Of a stretch of 64,000 nucleotides of DNA, positions 36,017-45,520 are shown piece by piece. Numbering within the stretch: position 1 is the stretch's first letter; each line of letters opens with the position of its first letter. The notes under the pieces are model-generated. The model saw only the letters and a list, made by a program, of their open reading frames with translations, was not told where the DNA came from and ran no database searches. This stretch comes from Nitrospira japonica (GTDB lineage Bacteria; Nitrospirota; Nitrospiria; Nitrospirales; Nitrospiraceae), in the NCBI RefSeq assembly GCF_900169565.1, contig NZ_LT828648.1:2323501-2387500 (forward strand), in the 5' to 3' direction. The translations under genes were made by a program, and so were the position numbers.

Positions 36017-36922
36017 CTATTTCAGGGATCGGAGAAAGTCGCCTAATACCGTCCGGAACCGTTCGGGGTCTTCAGCCATCATAAAATGTCCCGTCTGGAA
36101 TTCCACCAGCTTCGATCCGGCGATCTGCGACTGAATCCCGCGGGCGATGGCCGGTGTCGCCACGTCGTCCTTCTCTCCGACGACGATGAGCGTCGGCGCC
36201 GAGATCGCATGCAACCGGCCGTGGACGTTGGCCTGCGCCATGCTGGTCAGCGCCTCTCGCAGTACGGTGCCGTTCCAGGTTGGAATGCGATCCAGCAACG
36301 GCTGATAAAGGGCCGGAGGAGTGCCGGGTGGAAAACTCTCTACGATTATGTTGTGCGAGACGTCCCGGTAGTCCCGCTGGCGTCCGATCGTCGGCAGGTC
36401 CTTGTCCAATACCATTGCGCCGTCGGTCGTGGAGACCAGCACGAGCGCTCCAACCCGTTCCGGATGGTCCAGCGCCAGTTGCTGGAGAATCATGCCGCCC
36501 ATCGACACGCCAACCCAGACGGGCTTTTCGATCGACAGTTTATTGGCCAGAGCGATCAGGTCTTCGGAAAACTGTTTGATCGTAAAGCCGGTGGAGGGTT
36601 TCTCCGAATCGCCATATCCCCGGAGATCCACCGCGATCCCTCGATACGCGGGAGAATAGGCCTGCAGATACGTGGGGAAAATGTTGCTGGTCGTCACGAC
36701 ACCGTGGACGAAGATCACCGGCTTGCCGGTGCCTCCTTCGAGAATGCTCAGCGTGACTCCACCGGCAGGAACCGGGCGACGACGGACCTCTCCGGCCGTC
36801 TTCGCTGCGGTATGATCCGACGCGACAGCCAACTTTGCGGACCCACGATCCGATTGTCCTGTGGACTGACAGCCGATCAGGAACAGTGGAAGGGCAAGCA
36901 GGAGAAGAGGACGCTGCGTCAT
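36017..36922 (-). CDS. Alpha/beta-hydrolase lipoprotein
   Basis: 301 residues. The signal peptide ends in lipobox LIGC (Cys18), so it is membrane-tethered in the envelope. Alpha/beta-hydrolase features: oxyanion strand VIFVHGVVTTSN, nucleophile elbow GVSMGGM (Ser near 143), acid in VVGEKDDVATP and His in FQTGHFMMAEDP. It most resembles esterases or BioH/3-oxoadipate-enol-lactonase-like proteins; the substrate is unknown. AGGAGG precedes the ATG. No operon partner. Confidence 0.85.
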   Translation of the reverse strand: MTQRPLLLLALPLFLIGCQSTGQSDRGSAKLAVASDHTAAKTAGEVRRRPVPAGGVTLSILEGGTGKPVIFVHGVVTTSNIFPTYLQAYSPAYRGIAVDLRGYGDSEKPSTGFTIKQFSEDLIALANKLSIEKPVWVGVSMGGMILQQLALDHPERVGALVLVSTTDGAMVLDKDLPTIGRQRDYRDVSHNIIVESFPPGTPPALYQPLLDRIPTWNGTVLREALTSMAQANVHGRLHAISAPTLIVVGEKDDVATPAIARGIQSQIAGSKLVEFQTGHFMMAEDPERFRTVLGDFLRSLK

Positions 36923-37199
36923 GATGCCTCCTGAAGGGTGATGGAGTACGTCTATGCTTCAGTAGCAAACTTGCGGAGCCGGCGCAAGCCGAATATCTGC
37001 CGGTCGTGAATCAGTTTGGCAATCGGAGGTTGTCATTCCGGTAGAAGGAATCCAGTCAAGGCCTTGCCCTCGGCATTGGCCGACTATCTATTGGCCCGAC
37101 TGAGCTGGCATGGTTGCTCCGGCTCCGATACACTGCACCGACTTCAATCGGACGTCGGCATGATTCTGTTCAATTCGATTCCACCACGAAGGCCATCGC

Positions 37200-38789
37200 A
37201 TGTCTGATCGGCGGAGCCGGATCTTCGGCCTTCTATTCTCGGCCGTCGCCGGAGGTCTCCTCGTCACGGGGATCGACCTGCTCACCTTCCTGCTGTCGTC
37301 GACGCGGACCGGCATGTCCGGTACCTGGGAGCCTGAAAAATTAAGATGGATCGCAGGCCTCTGCCTGTTGACCTCCGGCCTGTGGGCCACCAATGCTTGG
37401 AACGTGCTGTTTCGCCGCTCGCGCTTGCAGATACTGATGCAGGACTGGTCTCTGCCCACCGCGTTGTTGTGGCTGATACCGGTTGTGTTGGGATTCCTCG
37501 TCTATTACCCGATTCCGTATTTCAATCACCACATCGACAAGTTCGTGCTCGCGCTCGGCGTCCTTTCCGCGTGGGCCGCGTGGTTGCTTGTCCATCCGAG
37601 CAGTCTCGCCCGAATGCTTGAAGCACGCGTGTATGGCTGGTTACGGATCGCCCTGATCAACGTCGTAATGTTCTTGCTCGTTGCAGAAGTCAGTCTGCGG
37701 ATGGCCGATCCCTTGTTGGCGCAGAGCGGTCTCTTCAGTTCCGCTCACGACACACCGGGAGGAGGGATTCCTCACCAAGTCACGGACCGCTCCGGCATGA
37801 AAACGAACGCGTTGGGATTCCGTGACCGGGAGCGAACGATCGAGCGCACGTCTTCTGCCTGGCGCATGGTCGCGCTGGGCGACTCTTTCACGTGGGGGGC
37901 GGGCGCGCGGTACGACGAGGTCTACCTGACGTTGGTAGAACGGGCGCTGGCGGATGAACGGCCGGGCGCGGAAGTGATCAACCTCGGCATCGTGGGGTAC
38001 CAGCCTGAAGACTATTCTGCCTTGCTCAAGGAACACGGCCTGTCATACGGACCGGACCTCGTGCTCGTGAACTTTTTCGTGGGCAATGACTTCATGCCGG
38101 CGCAGGGCGTGCAAATGATCGTCGCGGGTCTTCGGCATCGGGTGCACGTCAACGGCAACTGGTTTCACGATCATCTGTCGTGGGACCATTGGTATCTTTC
38201 GCATGATCTGGCCTATGCCAGGGTTTTAGCCGATGCCCGGATCAAGCGGATGCAGGGCAAGTCCGATCTGGGCATGTTCGCGTCCGATCCTGCTCCCGCC
38301 GCGTCGGATGACCCGCAGGCTTTTTCAGGATGGAGTCCCCGGTACGTCCGCATGATCCAGGGCATGCGGGACCAGTACCTCAAGGCGGACAGCTCCGTCT
38401 TTCGCGCGCGCTGGAACGATACGAAAGCCGCGCTCGAGCAGATCGACGGCGTGCTCAACGCGCGCAGGGTTCCCTGGGTGCTGGTGCTCCTGCCCGCCGA
38501 GGAACAGGTCGATCCCCGATTGCAGCGGCTGTACGTCGACATGAGCGGCGGCGTGGCGGACGAGTATGACTTCATGAAGCCGCAGCGCCTGCTGTCCGCC
38601 TGGGCCGCCGAACGAGGCCTTGCGGTGATCGACCTGAGCGCATCCTTTGCCGCGTCCGTCGAAACACGCCGTCTCTACGTCGACAACGACATCCATTGGA
38701 ACGCCGCCGGCAACGCGCTGGCCGCCGGAACCGTATTGAACGGACTACGGCCTGTACTTCACCGCGCGGCGGGAGCCGTGTCCGAGTGA
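37200..38789 (+). CDS. Membrane protein with SGNH/GDSL-hydrolase domain
   Basis: 529 residues. Several N-terminal transmembrane helices (about 10-32, 85-105, 112-130, 145-165) precede a periplasmic SGNH hydrolase domain. The nucleophile block is GDSFTWGAG (Ser near 226), the Asn block VNFFVGNDF and the Asp-His block DNDIHWNAAGN near 497. Related enzymes add or remove acetyl groups on polysaccharides, as in alginate or cell-wall modification. No polysaccharide operon is adjacent, so the substrate is open. The 277-base upstream gap shows nothing clear. Confidence 0.82.
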   Translation: MSDRRSRIFGLLFSAVAGGLLVTGIDLLTFLLSSTRTGMSGTWEPEKLRWIAGLCLLTSGLWATNAWNVLFRRSRLQILMQDWSLPTALLWLIPVVLGFLVYYPIPYFNHHIDKFVLALGVLSAWAAWLLVHPSSLARMLEARVYGWLRIALINVVMFLLVAEVSLRMADPLLAQSGLFSSAHDTPGGGIPHQVTDRSGMKTNALGFRDRERTIERTSSAWRMVALGDSFTWGAGARYDEVYLTLVERALADERPGAEVINLGIVGYQPEDYSALLKEHGLSYGPDLVLVNFFVGNDFMPAQGVQMIVAGLRHRVHVNGNWFHDHLSWDHWYLSHDLAYARVLADARIKRMQGKSDLGMFASDPAPAASDDPQAFSGWSPRYVRMIQGMRDQYLKADSSVFRARWNDTKAALEQIDGVLNARRVPWVLVLLPAEEQVDPRLQRLYVDMSGGVADEYDFMKPQRLLSAWAAERGLAVIDLSASFAASVETRRLYVDNDIHWNAAGNALAAGTVLNGLRPVLHRAAGAVSE

Positions 38790-38804
38790 TGGATGGGAAA
38801 AAGC

Positions 38805-39629
38805 TTATCGGTACTTGATCATGCGGCCGATGATGCCGATGCCGATACCGAGGAGGATGTAGCCGATCAACACGTTCACGATGACCACGCCCTGGCTGAT
38901 CACGTTCGACGGTTGATAGTCGACGAGGCCCAAGGCCGCGGTCACGTTGACGGAATAGTAGAAGCCGGACCAGAAGGGAATCCACGGGGCGGTGATCATA
39001 TTGTCCATCGGCTGAAGCCAGCTGATCTGGTAGAAGACTTCATAGAGCAGGCCGAACAGGCCGAGGGTGCCGGCCACCCAGAGGCCCCAGCGGGAAAAGC
39101 TCGTTCCATAGTTGCTCGTGGCCTTCCAGGCCAGTTGGGCCCAGGGATGCTTCCCTTGCATCTTCGCCCAGGCGACGCGGGCGTTGCGCTCGTTCAAATA
39201 CTCCGCCTCCGACCACTCCAACTCGCCGACCTCCGCGAAGCAATGATTGGCGCGCGAATAGGACCGCACCGCGAAGTGCTGTAGATCGTGCGAGGCCGGC
39301 CCGCCACCTGTTGCCTGTGCCGCCCGTTCACTCAGTCGTCCCGCGTTCGAATAGGCGCGTCCCGCTTGAGAGAACTGTTCGAGCCGGTGTAGCTGCCCGC
39401 CAGCCTGATGATAGGCCTGGGCCGCCTTGGCCGGATCCCGGTTTTCCAAAAAGTGCGCAGCTGCCAGGAAGTAAAAGGCGGACTGCATGACCTCGGCCCG
39501 CGCGTCCTTCCTGCCGAAGGCTTCCGCTTTGCGCAGGACGGCATCGGCCGATTGCGCGGCTTCGAGCTCGCTCTCACCCTGTCTGTAAAATTCCTGTGCG
39601 GCAGGGTCGGTAAACGTGACCTGGCTCAT
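38805..39629 (-). CDS. Helical-domain protein with two-TM channel-like pore
   Basis: 274 residues. Residues 1-160 are soluble alpha-helical hairpins, TPR/SNAP-like (AAQAYHQAGGQLHRLEQF). TM1 lies about 181-200, a pore helix about 219-230 and TM2 about 248-268, the layout of Ion_trans_2 potassium channels. The selectivity-filter position reads TAALGLVDYQP (230-240) instead of TxGYGDxxP, so potassium selectivity is doubtful. It could be a channel of altered selectivity or a non-conducting sensor. Last gene of a likely CHASE2/FecR-like/channel operon; GGAG precedes the ATG. Confidence 0.75.
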   Translation of the reverse strand: MSQVTFTDPAAQEFYRQGESELEAAQSADAVLRKAEAFGRKDARAEVMQSAFYFLAAAHFLENRDPAKAAQAYHQAGGQLHRLEQFSQAGRAYSNAGRLSERAAQATGGGPASHDLQHFAVRSYSRANHCFAEVGELEWSEAEYLNERNARVAWAKMQGKHPWAQLAWKATSNYGTSFSRWGLWVAGTLGLFGLLYEVFYQISWLQPMDNMITAPWIPFWSGFYYSVNVTAALGLVDYQPSNVISQGVVIVNVLIGYILLGIGIGIIGRMIKYR

Positions 39630-39696
39630 GAGGATTCTCCGGCGGCGCGCTATGGTACCGCACTGTCGGGCGATTGGGAAAGAGGCGGTGAATCGA

Positions 39697-40665
39697 TCAC
39701 TGGTGGTAGCAGGAGGGCACCATCTCCAGGCAGTCCCGGAGCAGCCGCGCCGGTTCGTAGGAGTCCGCGAGAGGGGCGATGTTCTGATAGGCCTCGAACG
39801 CCCAGCGCTTGCGATGGGTCTGGATCAGCGCGTCGGCGGCCATCACCTGCTGCAGATCCGGCGGCAGGTCTTGGTGCGACAATGCCGGGGACGCGGCCGG
39901 AACCGATTCGGGAGAGACGACCTCGATGGATCGCCGCACGGTGTCTCCGGTCCGGTCCTGTACCGTGATGTGAATCGCTCCCGGCGGCACGCCGCCGGCC
40001 GGCAGGACCAGTCGAACCCGCCATTCGTCACGGTCAGCTGCCGCCAAGGGTTGTCCTCCCGGCCCGAGTATCTGAACCTGAAACGGGGGGGTGCCTCCGT
40101 CCCATGCCAGGGCCAGCATGGTGCGGTTCGAGCTGATCCGGCTGGTGCCGTCTTCGATCAAGGGCAATGAAAGCGGTCCTTCCCGCCCCCGGCTGCTGGT
40201 GCTCACCGGTGAGGATGAACGGACATACTGCGTCGTCAATTTGGCTCCCATGGACACCAGGGTGGAGCGAAGCCTCGTAATAAATCCCGGCGGCGCGTCA
40301 ACGGCGGGAATGTGATAGGGGGAGTTGCGAACCGTGACGACGACGCGGCGATTGCCGACCTGCGCGTAGAGTTCGCTGCCGGGTGCGAGCGCGGTCACGC
40401 GATCGCCGGTCTGCAATGGCAGCAGCAAGGCGGGCGTCAACGGTTGTCCGTCCCGTTCGATCCGGATCTCCTTCAGCTCTCCGACGATCTTCTCGACGTA
40501 GCCGATGCCCTGGGCGGCCGATTCCTGGACGGCGGAGGTGGCGGTTTCATGGAGGCCGCTAAAAAGTAAGGCGACGCACAGGATCAGTCCGGCCATGACG
40601 GCGGTCCCACGCCGGGGGCCTGCGGTTGCGCGTGGCGAGAGCGGGTTACGTGTGTTCATCGGCAT
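39697..40665 (-). CDS. Exported FecR-like protein
   Basis: 322 residues. After a basic N-terminus a hydrophobic segment (VMAGLILCVALLFSG) acts as signal or anchor. A FecR-like domain follows: YVEKIVGELKEIRIERDGQ, then LLPLQTGDRVTALAPGSELYAQV, the usual barrier-type beta layout. A second beta domain (LALAWDGGTPPFQVQIL) and a helical C-terminus complete it. Probably a periplasmic ligand-binding or scaffold protein. Its start overlaps the 3' end of the CHASE2 gene by about 20 bases, so the two are coupled. Confidence 0.7.
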   Translation of the reverse strand: MPMNTRNPLSPRATAGPRRGTAVMAGLILCVALLFSGLHETATSAVQESAAQGIGYVEKIVGELKEIRIERDGQPLTPALLLPLQTGDRVTALAPGSELYAQVGNRRVVVTVRNSPYHIPAVDAPPGFITRLRSTLVSMGAKLTTQYVRSSSPVSTSSRGREGPLSLPLIEDGTSRISSNRTMLALAWDGGTPPFQVQILGPGGQPLAAADRDEWRVRLVLPAGGVPPGAIHITVQDRTGDTVRRSIEVVSPESVPAASPALSHQDLPPDLQQVMAADALIQTHRKRWAFEAYQNIAPLADSYEPARLLRDCLEMVPSCYHQ

Positions 40666-42217
40666 GCCGGTGTCGCCGGATCAACGGTTGAGGCGCGATC
40701 TCGATATCGACGAATTTCTGATAGGCCTGCAGCACGAACAATGGGAAGACCAAATCCAGCCACCAGCCGTACTGAAAGAGCCACAGGCTGAGCGGCAGGA
40801 GCACCGCGTTCACGACCAGCGTCGAGACGCGCGCGCCCCACGTTTTGGTGAACAACGAGAATGAGAGGCTGAATACCGCGATCAGCAGAAGCAGTCCGGT
40901 CCATCGAATGCTCCGGCTCACCTCCTGAAACTGACCGAATTCCATCAGGGCATTGATCTGATTGATGACGACGACGGCGCCGGGCATGTCCCCGATCGGC
41001 GTGGCGTGCATGTCCTTTCCGAATTCGAAACTGGTGCCGATGACCACGATCTTGCCTGCGACCCACTCGCGGCTCAATGGTCGTCCCGCCTCGTGCTCCG
41101 TGATCAACCGCGCCGAGATTCTGGAGAGTTGTCCCGCGAGGCTGGTCGAGGGATGGAACTTGTAAAAAATCCGCTGTTCGAGGTCGGACGGCTTCGTGCT
41201 GAGCGTCACAGGCTTGGCCAGCACGTCGTCATGGAGCGTCCAAGAATTGGCCGGCGCGGCGGAATGTTCCGGGGCGGCTTCTCCGCAGGCTTGCGGAAGG
41301 GGAGAGAACCGGCTCTGCAGTTCGGTCTGGAACTCGCGGGGTGAAAAGGCCTCCTGGCTCAATTGCGGTCTGCGCAGAATCCCCCAGGAGAGCAGCGCGA
41401 CGGACGGCACAGCGTGCGGCGAGCGGTTGAGGCAGGTCGGTTCGAACAGCCGCCAATTCCGGACGAGGCCGTCGTCGTCCCGGTCGCTCAAGGGAGAGGC
41501 CCAATGCAGGACCGTGGAGCGTTCGACGATGTTCTCCAGGAGTTCGGACGGGCGCTCTTCCCGCAGAGGACCGGACGAAGTTTCAAGAGTCTCCGCCGGT
41601 GCGGCCGTCTCGGTTCGCAGCGGGAGTCCGATCGTACGGGCGATCAGGATGTGCATGGGTGGCGAGGCCGGGGTCGGCGTTGCCGTTCCGGCTGCGCCGG
41701 CACGCTCGGAATATCGGCGCAAATAGGCCGCCAAGATTTCGTCCGGCCCGTCGGACGATGCGGATGTCCCCGGCGCTGCGTCGGATCCGGCCTGCCGCAC
41801 CGACAATGGCACATGTTTGGTGAGTTCGATGTCGACGACGAGAAGCTTCGCCGGCGCGTCCACGGCGAATTGAATCAGACTCAGCAGTTTGTCGCGAGGC
41901 ACGAACAGCGGCTCGCCCCATGAGCGATGCGTCGCTTCGTCGATATCCAGAAAGACGAACCGTTCCTCGGCCGCGCGGGCGGTGTCGAGGCGGTCCTGCC
42001 AGAACTTGATGGCCCAGTCGGTCGCGGCCGTCTCGGCTCCCGCGAGCCCGGGGACGTACGGTCGCGCCGCGTGCAGCAGGAGCGCGGCCATGACGCCGAT
42101 GCCGAGACTTTTGACGAGATGCTGCAGAAAGGGGGGGAACCGGCGCCAGCGGCGGCGGAGGGGCATGAGCGCTGGATGATGGAGCGGCGCCGTCACCCTC
42201 TGTATCCATGCCCCCAT
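40646..42217 (-). CDS. CHASE2-domain membrane sensor without output domain
   Basis: 523 residues from the ATG at 42217 (CAGGGA upstream); a start 57 bases further up is possible. One N-terminal TM (HLVKSLGIGVMAALLLHAA) is followed by a large periplasmic CHASE2 domain: TDWAIKFWQDRL, VFLDIDEATHRSWGEP, KLLVVDIELT, later GKIVVIGTSFEFGKDMHATPIGDMPGAVV. Two or three C-terminal TMs follow, then a short tail ending at RHRHADEHT. Usual CHASE2 partners (adenylate cyclase, kinase, CHAT) are absent, so signalling would go through the coupled FecR-like and channel-like proteins. Confidence 0.85.
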   Translation of the reverse strand: MGAWIQRVTAPLHHPALMPLRRRWRRFPPFLQHLVKSLGIGVMAALLLHAARPYVPGLAGAETAATDWAIKFWQDRLDTARAAEERFVFLDIDEATHRSWGEPLFVPRDKLLSLIQFAVDAPAKLLVVDIELTKHVPLSVRQAGSDAAPGTSASSDGPDEILAAYLRRYSERAGAAGTATPTPASPPMHILIARTIGLPLRTETAAPAETLETSSGPLREERPSELLENIVERSTVLHWASPLSDRDDDGLVRNWRLFEPTCLNRSPHAVPSVALLSWGILRRPQLSQEAFSPREFQTELQSRFSPLPQACGEAAPEHSAAPANSWTLHDDVLAKPVTLSTKPSDLEQRIFYKFHPSTSLAGQLSRISARLITEHEAGRPLSREWVAGKIVVIGTSFEFGKDMHATPIGDMPGAVVVINQINALMEFGQFQEVSRSIRWTGLLLLIAVFSLSFSLFTKTWGARVSTLVVNAVLLPLSLWLFQYGWWLDLVFPLFVLQAYQKFVDIEIAPQPLIRRHRHADEHT

Positions 42218-42386
42218 GGCGATCCCTGCGCGAGCCGGTCGTTCGCCGGTTGTGTGCCTGTCTTGAAGCCCCACAGTCTAGCAGAGTCGGGCGCGAATTC
42301 GGTACTGGGCTCAGGAGGGAGGTTTGGAGGCCCGGGAAGGGGCCACGAACCGGTTCTGTTTCTGATAGAGTGTCGGCCGATCTCAT

Positions 42387-44753
42387 ATGAAACATCGCTC
42401 CGCCAGAGGGGTGTACGCCGCCTGGGTGCTGCTCGGCTGTCTCGTCTGCACGCCCGCGGCCCTGGGCTCGACCGGACAGACCGGCCCTGATCATGGGGCG
42501 CGCCGCGCGCTGCTGGTGGGGATCGACCGGTACCAGCCTGACGACGTTTCCGCGAAATCGCAGCCCGAGGCGGGGACGAGCCGCCGCAAGTGGAAGGATC
42601 TCCGCGGCGCGGTCAACGACGTCCGGGCGTTGCGCGAGGTGTTGATCCACCGGTTCGGATTTCGGCCGGACGACGTCGTGGTCCTCGAAAATCAGGCGGC
42701 CACCAGACAGGCCATTCTCACCGCCTTCCAACGCCATCTCATCGCGCCGGCGCGATCCGGCGATCACAGCCTGTTCTACTACGCGGGGCACGGCTCCCGA
42801 ATCCGTAATTCCCGTTCGACAGAATTGGATGGCAAAGACGAAACCATCGTGCCGGCCGACGCCAATACCGCGGACGGCGAACGGAAGGTCGTCGACATTC
42901 GAGACAAAGAATGGGACCGTCTCTTTACGCAGGTGCTCGATCGGGGGGCCTGGCTGACGGCCCTGTTCGACAGTTGTCATAGCGGGTCTATCTCACGCGG
43001 GGCGGTTCCCGTCTCGGCGGCGACGAGGTTTCTGGACGAGGACGAACGCGACGTGGCGTCCTTGCTGGAGCCGGACGTGCCCGCCCATCCTCCCGGCCAG
43101 GAGCCGGAACGGCGCGAGGGAGCCTTGATCATCTCGGCCTCCCAGGAAGATCAGCAAGCCAAGGAGACGGTGCAGGTAGCGGAGACGGCGAGGCAATGGC
43201 ACGGCGCGTTTTCCCTAGCCCTCATGCAGTCCCTCAACGAACTGCCCGCGCAGGCATCCGCCGATCGGCTCTTTGATCGCGTCACGGCCCGTTTGGCGGC
43301 CGAAGGTCATCTCCAGGATCCCGTTCTGGCGGGACCGGCGTCGCGGCGGCATGCGCCCTTGCTGGGAGACCCGGCGGGTCATCTTGACGCGAGAATGCGC
43401 GTCAACCTCGTGCAAGCCTATGCCGCGGATGACGTCGAACTGCAGGGCGGAGCGGCCGTCGGACTGACCAGGGACACGGAGCTCGTCTCGGCATCTGCGG
43501 CCCGCAAGGCGCAGGAAGTGCGCTTACGCATCACCGACGTTCGCGGTCTCATCCGAAGCCGCGCCAAGGTCGTCAATGGCAACTGGCGCGAGCTGAAGGC
43601 GGGGGACGAGTTCGAAGTGGTGCGGAGAGGGATGCCTCCGGTGTCCACGTTGCCGGTGTGGATAGGCCCGGCGGTCACGGATGTCCGCGGCGCGCTTGCG
43701 CTGGCGCGAGACCTCGCGGCACAGGCGCCGGGGCGCGGCGTGACGCTGGTCGACGATCCGACGGCGGCGACGGCGAGCCACGTCCTGTCCTGGAACGGCG
43801 AGCAATGGCTGCTCTGGTCGCAGGCCGATCGCCCTGTCTTGTTGGGCACGGCACCGCGCGCGGCCGACATCTTGAGTCGTCTGGGAACCGCCTCGCGCGC
43901 CGCAGGACTGTTTCTGAACGTTCCGCCGACCAAGGAGGTCGCACGGCAATTCGACGGACGGCGACTGGGCCCGCTCGGCGCGACGGTCGCCGCCAAGCCA
44001 GACGAGTCTGTCTATGCCTTGACCGGACGGGTGATCGATTCGCACATTGAATATGCGTGGGTTCTGGCCCGTGCTTCCGGTCCCGATAAGCCGGGCCGCG
44101 TCTTCCCGCTTCCGGAACGAACCTCGTGGAGTCAGTGGAGCGAGCCTGATTCCAGCCGGGGCAGGTCTTGCGAGGCGGGCGGGCTGCCGGATTGTCTGGG
44201 GCGGCTCGGCAAGCTGTATTACTGGCTGACGGTCGGCGGCGCCTCGGGCGAGGAACGGTTTCCCTATCGGCTGGCGTTCAGCCGCCAATCCGATCGGACG
44301 GTAGTCGATCGCGGTGAGCTCGTCGAGGGACTGTACCGCATGGTGCTGCGGGCGGACCCCGGCCACATCGAACTGGCCCAAAAGGCCTGGGGGCTGCAGC
44401 CCCGCTACGTGTATGTATTCGTGATCGATCGCGAGGGGCGGTGCACGCAGTTGTTCCCCAATGCCGCCAGCCGGGAATACGAGCATCTGCTCCCTTCGCG
44501 CGACGATCTGAAGCGTTCGCCGGAGGCATTGGCCGAGATTCCTTTGGGCGAATCAGGCGTCGTCACGATCCAACCTCCGTACGGGGTGGACACCTATTTG
44601 GTGATTACGTCGGCTCACGCCATTCCGTATCTGGCGGAACTCGTCGAGTCCGGGCCGGTCATGACGGACGGCCGGCCGTTGCGGGGTGAGCAGGATTGGT
44701 CGATCGACAGGATGTTCCTGCGGAGCACGCCGGCGCGGCCGCCCGGAACATGA
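42387..44753 (+). CDS. Exported caspase-like (C14) protease
   Basis: 788 residues with a signal peptide (about 1-28). The caspase fold occupies about 37-330: ALLVGIDRYQ, catalytic His135 in YYAGHGSR and Cys197 in FDSCHSG, and IISASQEDQQAKE. The remaining 450 residues carry beta-rich regions, including a DUF4384-like ending (YVYVFVIDREGRCTQLFPN, YGVDTYLVITSA), which often accompanies exported bacterial caspases. Expected to cleave after Arg or Lys in the periplasm. It diverges from the CHASE2 operon, 170 bases apart, and is followed by a small exported protein and an M48 peptidase. Confidence 0.87.
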   Translation: MKHRSARGVYAAWVLLGCLVCTPAALGSTGQTGPDHGARRALLVGIDRYQPDDVSAKSQPEAGTSRRKWKDLRGAVNDVRALREVLIHRFGFRPDDVVVLENQAATRQAILTAFQRHLIAPARSGDHSLFYYAGHGSRIRNSRSTELDGKDETIVPADANTADGERKVVDIRDKEWDRLFTQVLDRGAWLTALFDSCHSGSISRGAVPVSAATRFLDEDERDVASLLEPDVPAHPPGQEPERREGALIISASQEDQQAKETVQVAETARQWHGAFSLALMQSLNELPAQASADRLFDRVTARLAAEGHLQDPVLAGPASRRHAPLLGDPAGHLDARMRVNLVQAYAADDVELQGGAAVGLTRDTELVSASAARKAQEVRLRITDVRGLIRSRAKVVNGNWRELKAGDEFEVVRRGMPPVSTLPVWIGPAVTDVRGALALARDLAAQAPGRGVTLVDDPTAATASHVLSWNGEQWLLWSQADRPVLLGTAPRAADILSRLGTASRAAGLFLNVPPTKEVARQFDGRRLGPLGATVAAKPDESVYALTGRVIDSHIEYAWVLARASGPDKPGRVFPLPERTSWSQWSEPDSSRGRSCEAGGLPDCLGRLGKLYYWLTVGGASGEERFPYRLAFSRQSDRTVVDRGELVEGLYRMVLRADPGHIELAQKAWGLQPRYVYVFVIDREGRCTQLFPNAASREYEHLLPSRDDLKRSPEALAEIPLGESGVVTIQPPYGVDTYLVITSAHAIPYLAELVESGPVMTDGRPLRGEQDWSIDRMFLRSTPARPPGT

Positions 44754-44809
44754 CGCCGGAGCTGTACGGATGATGAAGATACGGAGCGGCATTCGTCCGC
44801 GCCGCCTAC

Positions 44810-44836
44810 TTGACGCTTCGAGAGCACTTCTATACC
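44810..44836 (+). promoter_or_regulatory. Candidate promoter for the small exported protein
   Basis: TTGACG (44810-44815) and TATACC (44831-44836) are 15 bases apart; TACCTT two bases further gives 17-base spacing with a poorer -10. About 45 bases before the ATG. Confidence 0.35.
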
Positions 44837-44880
44837 TTGGCCCATCCCGACGACAGGATGGCAGAAGAAAGGACTGAGCT

Positions 44881-45489
44881 ATGCGCAAGCTTTCACGGAT
44901 TCACCCTGCATGGGTCGCGCTCCTGCTGCTCGCGAGTCTGGGGGCCAAAGGGTGTCCGGCTCAGGTCGGATGCGGGGTCTCCGGATCCATGCCGGGAGGC
45001 GCCAGACAATTCGGCGCCGAAACCTGGAACTGCCAGGTCGGGATGCAGTTTGCACAGGGTAATACCGTGACGACTCCCCAACAGGCCAAAACCGACTTGC
45101 TGGCCAAGAAGGAAAGCGCCGCGGTGCAGGTCGCGAGTCTGCGTGAAAAGGCCGCCGGCGGCGATCAGGCGTTCGGATTTGGAGGGACAGGCCAGTCCGG
45201 GACCGCCGCCGCCGAGGCGAACAGCCAGCTGGAGGCGGCCACCAGAGACTTCAATACCCTGTCGGCGCAGGTCACGTCGATCGAACAGCTTCAACCGCCT
45301 CCCGGGACGACGGTGTTGTCGGAGGGCACCTGGAACGTCCAGGGGGACAAGGCGGTGTTTCAGACCAATGCGCCCTACGATCCCGAGAAAAAATACGTGA
45401 TTCCCTTTGTGGTGCGATCTGAGCGAGGCGAGGTCGTGGAGATGGGCTACATTCCCGTCACGTCCGTTCAGGTCGAGCCCGCTCGCTAG
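44881..45489 (+). CDS. Small exported protein with coiled coil
   Basis: 202 residues. The signal peptide (about 1-25) ends near AKGC, a poor lipobox, followed by Cys pairs (GCPAQVGCG, WNCQVG). The middle is helical and Ala/Gln-rich (AKTDLLAKKESAAVQVASLREKAAG in part: KKESAAVQVASLREK); the C-terminus is beta-rich (KKYVIPFVVRSERGEVVEMGYIPV). No family is recognised. Same strand as the caspase-like gene upstream and the M48 gene downstream (31-base gap), so probably part of one envelope unit. Confidence 0.75.
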   Translation: MRKLSRIHPAWVALLLLASLGAKGCPAQVGCGVSGSMPGGARQFGAETWNCQVGMQFAQGNTVTTPQQAKTDLLAKKESAAVQVASLREKAAGGDQAFGFGGTGQSGTAAAEANSQLEAATRDFNTLSAQVTSIEQLQPPPGTTVLSEGTWNVQGDKAVFQTNAPYDPEKKYVIPFVVRSERGEVVEMGYIPVTSVQVEPAR

Positions 45490-45520
45490 CACGCCCCACA
45501 CCGTCGCCTGCGTGCTGAGT

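Noticed and set aside
41583..42980. 465-codon minus-strand frame across the CHASE2 and caspase starts
   Set aside because: It is an Arg/Gly-rich shadow of two genes in other frames.
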